Positions 26,100 to 35,279 of a stretch of DNA of 64,000 nt are shown piece after piece. Source of the stretch: DATJBF01 sp035516795 (GTDB lineage: Bacteria > Verrucomicrobiota > Verrucomicrobiia > Palsa-1439); assembly GCA_035516795.1 (NCBI GenBank), contig DATIZX010000028.1, forward strand, positions 14,569 to 78,568, given 5' to 3'. A program made the position numbers and the translations under genes. The notes beneath the pieces were generated by a model, which did not search any database, was not told the DNA's origin, and worked only from the letters and a program-made list of their open reading frames with translations. Each line of letters begins with the position of its first letter. The stretch's first letter is position 1.

Positions 26100-29000
26100 A
26101 ACGAAACGCTGTTCATGCAATCCTCATTCCCTGGCTGATAGGAGCTGCCTGGCTGGCGGCGCCCGGCTCTTATGCCATCACCATCGGTCAGGGGCCGGCG
26201 ATTGGCACGGACAAGCGAGGGACAACTTGGTATCAGGAGTTCCAGGACTGGTCCAGTAACGATGTGCGTGCCGTAAGCGCCAACGACAATGAGTACAAGT
26301 TTAATGACCAGTACGACAGCAGCCGCGACCTGATTGCGTTCTACTCGCACGATGGGGGCGCGGATGGGAATTACTACTTTCGCATCGACTTCTTCGATCT
26401 GCTGCTGGGCGCTGAAAACGGGAACGTCGACGTCTACATCGCGATCGCCACGCAGCCCGGTGATCCCAACGGTCAGGTGTGGCTACCCGATTTCACCGAC
26501 GCGCAAACGGATAATCCGTGGCGCATCTGTGTCGCTGTTTACGACGCCACTCACGGTTCGATTTACGACACCAATTGGAATGGCAGTGGTGTGACCAACA
26601 ATTTCGTGCCGTCGCAGAATGGTGGCATTTCGTATTGGCGCAGCGACCTGGACACTGTGGAATTCGGCATCAAAAGACAGGTTCTGCTCAATGCCGGTTG
26701 GAACGGTACCAGCCCACTCTATTTCCAGGTGTTCACGACGCGGGACGGCACCGACGGCGGTGCCGGCGAAATCAGCGGAGCCGACATCATGGACTACATT
26801 GTCTGCCAGGGCTGCGGCGGTTTGCAGCGCGACCTCGGCGGCGGGACCGGTCGATTGATGGGATCCATCGCCTCGACCAACACCATTCGCACCGCGAAGT
26901 ACGCGGCCATCGCGCATGCCAACCAATCACTGGGCACGCGCACGCAAACGCAGGGACACATTTATACCAAACGACCGGACCTGGACCTCTATCCGGGCTT
27001 TGTTCGCACCATCGACACCCACGAGATGCTGCATGTCCCCCTGAACATGCATCTGAGTGGCACATTGATCAGTTCGCTGGAATGGGCAAGGCAAGATCCG
27101 AGCGATGCGACGTATGCGCCCGGCGAGCGCGATGGCCCAACGTTTCTTGCGCGCTTGAAGGATTTCATCAACAATGGCACGGGTTCCCTGATCGGGGGCG
27201 TGTACGCCGAGAACATCATGCCGTATTTCGAGGGCTCGGCCAACCAGGCGTCGATCCGCGCGTTCAACGATCTGGCACTGTCGGTGTTCGGCGTGACGAC
27301 CAACGACATGAAAGTGATGCACGTACCTGAACGTGTTATCGATTCAAACACAGGCTGGGCGCACGCCAATCCGAACGGTCCGCTGAAGGGCAAACCGTTT
27401 GACGACATCAAGGCGGGCGGCTACGTCGCCACATATCTCGACGAAGTCTCGCACCTGCACTGGTGGTTTTACTCCGACGAAACGAATTACTTCAACGCAT
27501 GTGATTGTGGCGAGAAATGGGCGGGCTTTGGCGGCTGCAACGATCGTCAGTATCACCACAAACTTCATAAGATTAACGGCGTCCTGACGTTTTTTATCAA
27601 CGATCGTGAGGACCAGGAGAAATTTGGCCCTGAAGATGGTGGCATGGCAAAGGACACGCGATACACACTGCTCGACAAGGCGCTGCAAGCCAACGACCCC
27701 GGCAATCCGGGTGGTTATGCCCAAATCACTACCGTGTTCGATGATTGGGAAGCCTATGCCGGAAATTCGTTCGCGTCAGCCACGCCGAATAATAACGCGG
27801 ACCAGTGGCATCAGACAATTCGCTGGGCGGCAAACCACCAGTGGATTCAAGTAGTGAACCTCAAGGACGTGGTCACCTGGGCACAGGCTGACACGAACTG
27901 GATCTATGAAGATCACGGCAACGTCGATGGCAAGACGATGCAAACGTATGAGTGGCTCAAGCGCGCCTCAGAGCAGGATTACGATCATTGGTATTATGGG
28001 TCGGGACAGGAACAGAGTTTCTTCGACCGCCAGCCGCCGACCGATCCGAACGCCAGCGTCACCACGGCAAAGAAATACGGTGACATGAACACTCCTGGCA
28101 CGCTGATTCGCGATTCTTGGGACAAGGTGCTCGCCATGCCGCAGGGGCGATTGCGTTCGCTCGCTGAATGGATGTACTCGGCCATGATTTATGAAACTGC
28201 CTGGCACGATGAAGACGCCGACCCGAATACATACCATTCCCGCAATTACCAGTTCAATTTCGATGTCAGTGACGGTTGCACAACCTCCACCGCCGACCAT
28301 ACGCCCGACAACATCTCCGGTTGGGCTCTGCAACTCCAAGGCCACGTGCGTACAGTCGGCATCTTCGCCGACGCGGCTCAATGGGTGCAGGACATCAAGA
28401 ACCATGTGCAGGGGGCGACGACCATCGTGCAACAAAAGGACTTGGATGACGATCCATGGAGCGAGTACATCATGAAGAATGACAAGGTGTATCTCTGCTT
28501 CAAGCGCTGGGGTGCACGGTTGGTTTACGCATTCGTCTATGACCCGATTTCGCAGGACGCTATCGAGGTGGTTGGCGCGCCGGTAGCCGACCCGGCGGAA
28601 GAAACCGATGCCGAAGAGGCCGACAATAATCGTTGTTCGGCTTTCAAGGACCGGTACGCGTCGACACCGAGCAACCACAACCAGTATGTGGACCTCGACT
28701 ACGCTCAGACTCCGCCCATACAGGGCTCCAACTTCTGGGAATTCGTTTCGCAGGATGGTCAGATCCGCAAGCGCATTACGCTCCCGAGCGGTCGCGACGC
28801 CGTGCAAGCGCAATACGCCTTGGGCAGTGGAGTGGGAACGCTCTACATCCGCCACGGGTTGGGGCCGAACCAATGGGACTTGCTCCACCACGGCGACACC
28901 AATCTCGTGGTTCACACCGACTCGTCATACTTTTATGGCCTGACGAACAAAGTCGGCGGTGCAGCCTATGCGGTTCGCGGCAAAGCCAACGCACTGAACA

Positions 29001-29566
29001 TTGTCAACTTGCCTCAGGCCGGTTATCAGAACCGCGAGCTGCCGCTCGTCGAGGAGGTCGAGGTGTATAACACCGGCGGCGCAACGAACTTCACAACGTG
29101 GCTGGCCTTCAGCCCCGCCAGCGCCAACGATATCGATGGCGATGGCTTGTCAAACATTGCGGAGGGGATGGCCGGCACCGACCCGGAGAATCCGGACACC
29201 GATGGCGACGGCATGACAGATGGCTACGAGGTGGCGAATGGTTTGAACCCGCTCGTTAACGACGCGAGTGGCGACCTTGACGGTGACGGGATGTCGAACT
29301 TGCGGGAGTATCTTGCCGGCACGGCAGCCAACAATGCGGCCTCGGTGTTCAAGATTTCGGCAGTGACGCCGCAGATGGGTGGCGGATTTGTGGTGGCCTG
29401 GCAAAGTGTTCCGGGCAAGACGTACCAACTGCAGTCCACGGACGATTTGGGAACGCCCTTTGCCTCATTGGGTGGAACGATCACGGCCAGTGGTGTGACA
29501 ACAAGTTACCTAGACAGCACCGCCACCGGACAGAGGTTCTACAAAGTGAAGCTGATCGCGCCCTAG
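26096..29566 (+). CDS. Secreted divergent GH57-like enzyme with N-terminal DOMON-like domain
   Basis: ATG 26096 overlaps the GH57 stop, so the upstream extension of the frame is a shadow. Signal peptide IPWLIGAAWLAAPGSYA. Of 1156 residues, ~28-235 look like a DOMON/CBM9-type beta domain (FYSHDGGADGNYYFRIDFFD). The middle (~265-850) has GH57 traits: IAHANQSLG in place of HxHxP, PLNMHLSGTLISSLEWA, GGVYAENIMPYF, a candidate nucleophile Glu412 in HVPERVID and candidate acid/base Asp549/550 in TVFDDWEAYAG. The C-terminal part has EF-hand/TSP3-type repeats (DIDGDGLSN, DTDGDGMTD, DLDGDGMSN) and the shared tail ending RFYKVKLIAP. The family assignment is by motif order only; substrate may differ from the upstream GH57. 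Confidence 0.75.
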   Translation: MKRNAVHAILIPWLIGAAWLAAPGSYAITIGQGPAIGTDKRGTTWYQEFQDWSSNDVRAVSANDNEYKFNDQYDSSRDLIAFYSHDGGADGNYYFRIDFFDLLLGAENGNVDVYIAIATQPGDPNGQVWLPDFTDAQTDNPWRICVAVYDATHGSIYDTNWNGSGVTNNFVPSQNGGISYWRSDLDTVEFGIKRQVLLNAGWNGTSPLYFQVFTTRDGTDGGAGEISGADIMDYIVCQGCGGLQRDLGGGTGRLMGSIASTNTIRTAKYAAIAHANQSLGTRTQTQGHIYTKRPDLDLYPGFVRTIDTHEMLHVPLNMHLSGTLISSLEWARQDPSDATYAPGERDGPTFLARLKDFINNGTGSLIGGVYAENIMPYFEGSANQASIRAFNDLALSVFGVTTNDMKVMHVPERVIDSNTGWAHANPNGPLKGKPFDDIKAGGYVATYLDEVSHLHWWFYSDETNYFNACDCGEKWAGFGGCNDRQYHHKLHKINGVLTFFINDREDQEKFGPEDGGMAKDTRYTLLDKALQANDPGNPGGYAQITTVFDDWEAYAGNSFASATPNNNADQWHQTIRWAANHQWIQVVNLKDVVTWAQADTNWIYEDHGNVDGKTMQTYEWLKRASEQDYDHWYYGSGQEQSFFDRQPPTDPNASVTTAKKYGDMNTPGTLIRDSWDKVLAMPQGRLRSLAEWMYSAMIYETAWHDEDADPNTYHSRNYQFNFDVSDGCTTSTADHTPDNISGWALQLQGHVRTVGIFADAAQWVQDIKNHVQGATTIVQQKDLDDDPWSEYIMKNDKVYLCFKRWGARLVYAFVYDPISQDAIEVVGAPVADPAEETDAEEADNNRCSAFKDRYASTPSNHNQYVDLDYAQTPPIQGSNFWEFVSQDGQIRKRITLPSGRDAVQAQYALGSGVGTLYIRHGLGPNQWDLLHHGDTNLVVHTDSSYFYGLTNKVGGAAYAVRGKANALNIVNLPQAGYQNRELPLVEEVEVYNTGGATNFTTWLAFSPASANDIDGDGLSNIAEGMAGTDPENPDTDGDGMTDGYEVANGLNPLVNDASGDLDGDGMSNLREYLAGTAANNAASVFKISAVTPQMGGGFVVAWQSVPGKTYQLQSTDDLGTPFASLGGTITASGVTTSYLDSTATGQRFYKVKLIAP

Positions 29567-29611
29567 TTTGGACAACCAATGAAAGCGATGCTAACGTTGA
29601 GGTGATTCCAC

Positions 29612-32600
29612 GTGAGAACCAAGGCTTGTATTGTCGCTGTTGTTTTGAGTGCACTTTCCAGCCAGTCTGCCCGCGCAGAGGTCATCCTTCAATATTTCAA
29701 TACCAGCTGGAACGAAATTGCCGCGCGCATGCCCGAACTAGCTGAAGTGGGCTACACCGCACTGTGGCTGCCGCCGCCCTATGAAGCCGGCAGTCAGGAC
29801 TCCGTCGGCTATGATTGTTTCGATCGCTTCAATTTTGGCAGTGGCGGTGTGGTTACCCGCTACGGCACAGCCGACGATCTCCTCAACATGGTACAGATCG
29901 CGCACCGTTTCGGCATTCGCGTATACTTCGACAGCATAACGGCGCACAACGGTGGGCCGCTTCCCGATACTGCCCCCAGCACATTAAGCAACACTCAGCC
30001 CGGCTTCGTGCCTGAAGACTTCCATTTGATCCAGACCAACGGCACCTATGCCGAGCCTCCCCCGCTCACTGAAGGCGACTACGATACCAACGAGTGGCGT
30101 GTCTTGAATCGCAGTTCCTTTGGCCTGGACATCGCCCAAGAGGACCCCAACACCAGCTTCGGCCCGAATGAGAACGACGATTTTCCGAAGTTTCACGGCA
30201 TCCGCCAGCCGACCCATCCCGAGTTTTATCCCGATACAAACATCACCGTTGCGGTGAATGGCCAGGGCCAGAACGTTCATCCGTTCACCGGCATTGGGCA
30301 GCCGGTTTCTGAAGATGTGAACGCGATGCTCATTCGCGCCGCGCGATGGTTTATGGACGAGACGAAATGCGATGGGTTCCGGCTCGATGACGTGAAAGGT
30401 GTGCCAAGTTACTTCTACGGGGAGCAATACGCCACCAACAAGGATATTCTAAACAACGGCTACTGCGGCAACATCCAGGAGCAGTTCAATATCACCCACG
30501 GCTACAGCGATTGGAATAATCACCGGGACACGCTCTTCAACACCGAGGCGCCACGCGACGACGCCATGATCTGGGGAGAAGACCTCGGCCAGCCAAATCC
30601 ATGTCAGTACACCTGCCAGCAGGGGTACGTGGATGCGGGCATGCGGGTCGATGACAACGAATTCTACAGTCGCATGTTTCACTCCGTGTGCGGTGGGTGC
30701 ACGGATGAAAACCAATCACCCCCCGAAGGACTCTGGTACCTTGACCAGCCTGGTGCGTTCTCGTTTGACGGTGTCGGCACCAGCTTCATTCATGTCGGAA
30801 GCCATGACTATAACGATATTCCCTTCGCCGACCGCACTCCTGCGCACGCGTTGCTGCTCACGCGCGCCGGTCTGCCATCTGTGTACACTGACGGCTACAA
30901 TATGGAGCAGACACAGTCCAATGGGAAGTACTTCCCGGCGCACGGTGACAACGCTTTCCTCGGACAGTTCAGCGACTACCATTTGCCAAACCTGCTCTAC
31001 ATTAATCAGTTGTTTGCGCGTGGCGATCAGATTCCGAAATGGAGTGACATGGACTACTGCGCCTACGAACGCCGCGACAAACGCGAAAACCCGAGCATGA
31101 CAGACGCCGACGGCACGGTGCTCCTGTTCATGATGGCGCGCAACGGCTCAGGTGGCGCCTCTCGGGATTACGCGACTACATTCCCGGTCGGCGCCCGGCT
31201 GGTGAACTACTCCATCTTTGGCGGCCCGTTCCAAGCCACGGTCGCCGCCAACGGTCGATTGACCAATGACAATGGTCTGATCGTCGCGCCAGCGGGTGGC
31301 TACTTCGCTTTTTCATGGCGAACCCCGGAGATGCCCCTCGTTTGGGACGACGGAATGTGGGGACAGGTGCAACCGATTACGATCCTACAAAACGGCCAAC
31401 AGGTTGGGACCATGACCTATTATCGGAAGGATGGCCGCAATGGGGACCCGAATTTCAACCCGTACGGAGTGTCGAACGCGATCCCGGGTTCTTACGAGTA
31501 TCCCATGACCGTGCCGCTCGTCACCAGTCCATCGAACCTGACGTTTATCGCTCGCGCCGACGGTTCGGCCGCCAACATTCTGATGAAACTTGACGGCGGC
31601 ATCGATATCAATTCGCAGATGGGCATCGGTCCGCAGACTGGCGGCAAACGCGACCAAGCGCCGGGCGTCGCAACAGATGTATTTCTGGGCTACGAGCAAC
31701 CGCAATTCGTTCAGCGCGTCGCCGAGAAATTTGCCGCGCGAGACGTGTCGCGCAACGTCATCGGTTCCCCCGGCTGCGAGACTTATCAAGCCACCATCGG
31801 CACTGCCGGATTCACCGTGAACAATGGCAGCGGACCGAATACCGCCAACGGAACGGTTACGTGGGTCTACCATGATCCAGCCGCCAACAATCAACTGCCC
31901 TCGCCAACGTTGCAGTTTTTCCCCGCCCCAGAAAATGCTGCCGGCCAACCTATCACGGTCTGGGTGAAAATCGGCTATACGAACCAGGCGCAGTACGCAT
32001 TCCTATATTACACCACCAATGGCGTGGCGTATCCTGAAGGCAGCGCGGGCCTCGGCAAAGGGACAACCCAGGTCGCTCAGTTGACATTTGACAGCAACGG
32101 AGTTGCCGACGGCACAGGCACGCCGGTTTGGTGGAAAACCACAGTGCCGGCGATGCCCTCCGGCACGGTGCTGCGTTACAAGATCGGGGTGTACCGCACG
32201 GACGCTGCCTCTTGGTTCCCATTCAGCGCCTCCGACATCACGATGAAGAAGCGGATGGAAACGATTTATCAGATTACCGACTTCAATGCGCAGACGGTCT
32301 TCTTCTATCCTCACGACGATTACGGCGTGACGCAGACCGGCTTGGATGAAGGATTTCACGTTTTGCGGTCGAAGGCATTCCTGCAGCGGGACGGTCGCGC
32401 TTCGATCTACAATCTCAACGTCCAGACGTTTTACTACGACACAAGGACCCCCGAAGGCGAAATTCTGTTCCCGGGCAGCAACGAGACGATCACCGGTTCG
32501 AGTTATGGGGTCGTCGTCCGGGCCGACCGCACCGTCACCGAGGCCTGGTATCGGATTACTGACAGCAACGGCACGGGGATTTGGACCCAGGCCACTCAAA

Positions 32601-33187
32601 TTCTACCGCCGACGTCGGGACTCAACACCATCTATCCAACTGAATGGCGATTCAATTACACCAATATTCCCACGAACGGCACGGCGACGATCGAGGTGCG
32701 GCTGCGCGAACTAACTTCCTCAACCGACATGGGTCTTGATGATGTGACTGGCCATTTTACGACACTGACGCGCACGGTCATCACCGGTCAAAACACCGAC
32801 AGCATAGGCGATGGAATCCCTGATTGGTGGCGAGCCCAGTACTTCGGTGGCGATGGAACGACCACCAACATCCCCGGATCGTGCGCTACTTGCGATCCCG
32901 ATGGCGATGGAATGAACAATTTGGCCGAGTATCTCTCGGGGACGACGCCAACGAATTCGACCTCCGCGTTGCGCATCATCAGTGTCGAACTACAGCCCGA
33001 CGGCAGTTGCCAGATTCTGTGGAACAGCGCACCGGGCATCAATTACCAGGTCTGGACGGCCTCAGATTTGTCCACTCCCTTTAGCCAACTCAGTGGGACA
33101 ATTCCGTCGGCCGGCGCCACGACGAGCTACACCGACACCTCAGCGGGCGGTGAGCACAAGTACTACAACATTCATGTCGTTCCATAA
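29612..33187 (+). CDS. Secreted multidomain GH13 alpha-amylase
   Basis: GTG 29612 is chosen because GAGGTG lies eight bases upstream and a signal peptide follows (ACIVAVVLSALSSQSARA). The 1191-residue protein has an N-terminal GH13 barrel that starts directly after the signal (ILQYFNTSWNEI), with Asp259 in DGFRLDDV, Glu323 in IWGEDLG and Asp399 in HVGSHDYND. Barrel start and motifs resemble GH13 members with glucan 1,4-alpha-maltohydrolase or amylase activity. Several beta modules follow (~500-1090), then DSIGDGIPDWWR...DPDGDGMNNLAEY and the shared tail ending YYNIHVVP. It is the third gene of the GH57 operon (gap 45 bases). It likely acts on insoluble or large starch outside the cell. Confidence 0.9.
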   Translation: MRTKACIVAVVLSALSSQSARAEVILQYFNTSWNEIAARMPELAEVGYTALWLPPPYEAGSQDSVGYDCFDRFNFGSGGVVTRYGTADDLLNMVQIAHRFGIRVYFDSITAHNGGPLPDTAPSTLSNTQPGFVPEDFHLIQTNGTYAEPPPLTEGDYDTNEWRVLNRSSFGLDIAQEDPNTSFGPNENDDFPKFHGIRQPTHPEFYPDTNITVAVNGQGQNVHPFTGIGQPVSEDVNAMLIRAARWFMDETKCDGFRLDDVKGVPSYFYGEQYATNKDILNNGYCGNIQEQFNITHGYSDWNNHRDTLFNTEAPRDDAMIWGEDLGQPNPCQYTCQQGYVDAGMRVDDNEFYSRMFHSVCGGCTDENQSPPEGLWYLDQPGAFSFDGVGTSFIHVGSHDYNDIPFADRTPAHALLLTRAGLPSVYTDGYNMEQTQSNGKYFPAHGDNAFLGQFSDYHLPNLLYINQLFARGDQIPKWSDMDYCAYERRDKRENPSMTDADGTVLLFMMARNGSGGASRDYATTFPVGARLVNYSIFGGPFQATVAANGRLTNDNGLIVAPAGGYFAFSWRTPEMPLVWDDGMWGQVQPITILQNGQQVGTMTYYRKDGRNGDPNFNPYGVSNAIPGSYEYPMTVPLVTSPSNLTFIARADGSAANILMKLDGGIDINSQMGIGPQTGGKRDQAPGVATDVFLGYEQPQFVQRVAEKFAARDVSRNVIGSPGCETYQATIGTAGFTVNNGSGPNTANGTVTWVYHDPAANNQLPSPTLQFFPAPENAAGQPITVWVKIGYTNQAQYAFLYYTTNGVAYPEGSAGLGKGTTQVAQLTFDSNGVADGTGTPVWWKTTVPAMPSGTVLRYKIGVYRTDAASWFPFSASDITMKKRMETIYQITDFNAQTVFFYPHDDYGVTQTGLDEGFHVLRSKAFLQRDGRASIYNLNVQTFYYDTRTPEGEILFPGSNETITGSSYGVVVRADRTVTEAWYRITDSNGTGIWTQATQILPPTSGLNTIYPTEWRFNYTNIPTNGTATIEVRLRELTSSTDMGLDDVTGHFTTLTRTVITGQNTDSIGDGIPDWWRAQYFGGDGTTTNIPGSCATCDPDGDGMNNLAEYLSGTTPTNSTSALRIISVELQPDGSCQILWNSAPGINYQVWTASDLSTPFSQLSGTIPSAGATTSYTDTSAGGEHKYYNIHVVP

Positions 33188-33196
33188 TTGCTGAAT

Positions 33197-33257
33197 TCGG
33201 ACCGGAACGCTTTTGCGTTTCATTTGGCCGACGGGATCGAAACCGATTCCGGTCCGA
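33197..33257. repeat. 11-bp inverted repeat between convergent genes
   Basis: TCGGACCGGAA (33197-33207) is perfectly complementary to 33247-33257, around a 39-base centre that itself contains AACGC-TTTT-GCGTT. It lies between the ends of two convergent GH13 genes and may be a bidirectional terminator without T-tracts or a protein-binding site. Confidence 0.5.
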
Positions 33258-33323
33258 GTCGCTTCTGGGAATTGTGGAGCGCGAGAGCCTGAAAAGTGCC
33301 GCGCCAAAAACCCATGACAAATC

Positions 33324-35135
33324 CTACGGCCTCACGAGAATCGCCGCCGATTTGTGAGCGAGATTTAAGCGAAGTTTGCCGCTGCGGACGATCAGGACGG
33401 GCACATCGGGCTTCACTCGGATGGCGAGGACCATTGCATTCTTACTGAACTGTGGGAAGCCAATGCTCGTCATCGGAGCATCGTAGAATTCGGCGGGCGC
33501 GCTCTCCAAATCGGACACCCGCGCGTCGTTCGGGAACGGGGAAGGGACCTCTACGGTCTGATCTTTCACGCTGTCGTTGATGACAACAGCGACGATGTCC
33601 TTTCCGAGCGTTCGCGTGAACGCAAAAACGTCGTTCGCATCATCGGTGAGCAAGGTCTGATACAAGCCGGTGCGCAGCGCTGGGTACGTGTTGCGGATCG
33701 CTATCACCCGGGCATAGTGGGACCAGACAGCATTCATGACTGCATCTTGCGGATTGTCGTACGGCTGCAGATCGCTCCAGAGCATCGGTTTGCGGTCGAT
33801 CGGATCGTCGGCGCCAAACATGCCGGCCTCATCCCCATAGTATATCATTGGCGCGCCGACGAAAGTCATCTGGAATGTGGCCATTAATTTCATCACCCGG
33901 TATGCCTCGGGACCGGGCTTGTGGCCGTCGTACGGGCAATCTCGGTCCGGGCGATTAGAGTGATCGTAACCACGGTCGGGGTTGGCAATCATGCTTACCA
34001 AGCGGTCCGTGTCGTGCGAGTCATAAAGATTCTGCATGACCTCATCCACCTGCAGCGGATAGCTTGCGAGGAGCTCGCGTAACTGGCGATCGAATTCGGT
34101 GGCGGTGATTTTGCGTTTTTGGTCGATAAAGAAATGCGTGGCGCGAAAGACGAACGGATAATTCATCACCGCGTCCCACTCATCGCCTCGCAGATATTGC
34201 GTCGCCATGTCCCAGATTTCGCCGGTAATGTACGCGTTGGGATTGATCTTCTTCACGAGTTTGCGCCAAGCCACCCAGAACGGTTTCGGCACATCCTGCG
34301 CCACATCGAGCCGCCAACCGTCCACGCCATCCGATGGATCACCATCTCCGTCGGGATCCATCCAACGGCGGGTGACGTCGAAAATGTATTTCTTCGCGGT
34401 GGAAGAGGCATAGCCTTTGACCGGATCTTTTCGGAAAATGGGCATCGCACCACCGCCATCCCATGATTTATATTTCACGGGTGGACCCCAATCGGTTACC
34501 TCAAACCAATCGGCGTACACGGATTTCACGCCGTTCGTAAGGACGTCCTGCAAGGCGAACGAGTTCCGTCCCATGTGATTGAAGACGCCGTCAATGATTA
34601 CCTTGACCCCCTGGGCGTGGGCTCTCTTGACAAACTCGAGAAACAGTTTGTCTGAAGGTGTCCACTGCCACGTCTTGGGATCGAGGGTCTCTTTCCCCGC
34701 CAGCTCTGAATAGTCACCCTTGACGCCGAAGAACTCCGAGATGTGCCGGTAGTCGATCGTGTCATAGCCGTGATTTGAACCCGACTCGAACAGCGGATTG
34801 AAATACAACGCCGTCACGCCGAGTTGGTGGAAATACGGCAACTCCGCGGTGATCCCCTGCAAATCGCCCCCGAACCGGCGTGAACCCCAGTCACGCGAGA
34901 AACTCTTCGCATCGTTCGGTGTTTCCCATGGCGCGAACTTGTACCAGTCCCAACGCCACCGCAACGTACGAGGCGGATCGTTCAGGGGCGTACCGTTGCG
35001 GAAACGCTCGGGAAAAATCTGATACCACACAACGTTCTTCGCCCAGTCCGGCGTCGCGAATTGCGGCTGCGACTTCGTCTGGGCGAACAAACCGAGCGGG
35101 ACCAGCAAAGCCAGCAGCAGAATTAACTTCCTCAT
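33324..35135 (-). CDS. Neopullulanase/cyclomaltodextrinase-like GH13, secreted
   Basis: ATG 35135 gives the signal peptide MRKLILLLALLVPLGLFA; the upstream frame to 35168 adds an implausible N-terminus. The 603-residue protein is a single GH13 enzyme with VVWYQIFPERFRNG at the barrel start, Asp277 in DGWRLDVA, Glu306 in YITGEIWD and Asp375 in YDSHDTDR, and a C-terminal beta domain. The FPERF start and RWDWYKFAPWE region resemble the neopullulanase/cyclomaltodextrinase subgroup. It has no C-terminal sorting tail, so it is probably periplasmic and acts on maltodextrins. An operator candidate lies 105 bases upstream (35240-35253). Confidence 0.9.
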   Translation of the reverse strand: MRKLILLLALLVPLGLFAQTKSQPQFATPDWAKNVVWYQIFPERFRNGTPLNDPPRTLRWRWDWYKFAPWETPNDAKSFSRDWGSRRFGGDLQGITAELPYFHQLGVTALYFNPLFESGSNHGYDTIDYRHISEFFGVKGDYSELAGKETLDPKTWQWTPSDKLFLEFVKRAHAQGVKVIIDGVFNHMGRNSFALQDVLTNGVKSVYADWFEVTDWGPPVKYKSWDGGGAMPIFRKDPVKGYASSTAKKYIFDVTRRWMDPDGDGDPSDGVDGWRLDVAQDVPKPFWVAWRKLVKKINPNAYITGEIWDMATQYLRGDEWDAVMNYPFVFRATHFFIDQKRKITATEFDRQLRELLASYPLQVDEVMQNLYDSHDTDRLVSMIANPDRGYDHSNRPDRDCPYDGHKPGPEAYRVMKLMATFQMTFVGAPMIYYGDEAGMFGADDPIDRKPMLWSDLQPYDNPQDAVMNAVWSHYARVIAIRNTYPALRTGLYQTLLTDDANDVFAFTRTLGKDIVAVVINDSVKDQTVEVPSPFPNDARVSDLESAPAEFYDAPMTSIGFPQFSKNAMVLAIRVKPDVPVLIVRSGKLRLNLAHKSAAILVRP

Positions 35136-35239
35136 GTCATCTGCAGAATGATTGGTAGACGCGCACACGTCAATTGCTGTCTTTTGGTGACGAGACGTAG
35201 TGCCGGCGCGTCAAACCCTGGTACCCGGGGACGAGAACA

Positions 35240-35253
35240 GCCAAACGGTTTAG
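35240..35253 (-). promoter_or_regulatory. LacI-type operator candidate
   Basis: The minus strand reads CTAAACCGTTTGGC, 12 of 14 bases identical to the site at 22036-22049. It is upstream of the neopullulanase-like gene and downstream of the PAS sensor stop. Confidence 0.5.
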
Positions 35254-35279
35254 ATCGGGATCCTGCGGGCGCGGAATGT

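Noticed and set aside
27968..28915. 315-residue antisense frame within the GH57-like gene
   Set aside because: No ribosome site, no motif, and lies fully within a gene with continuous domain structure.
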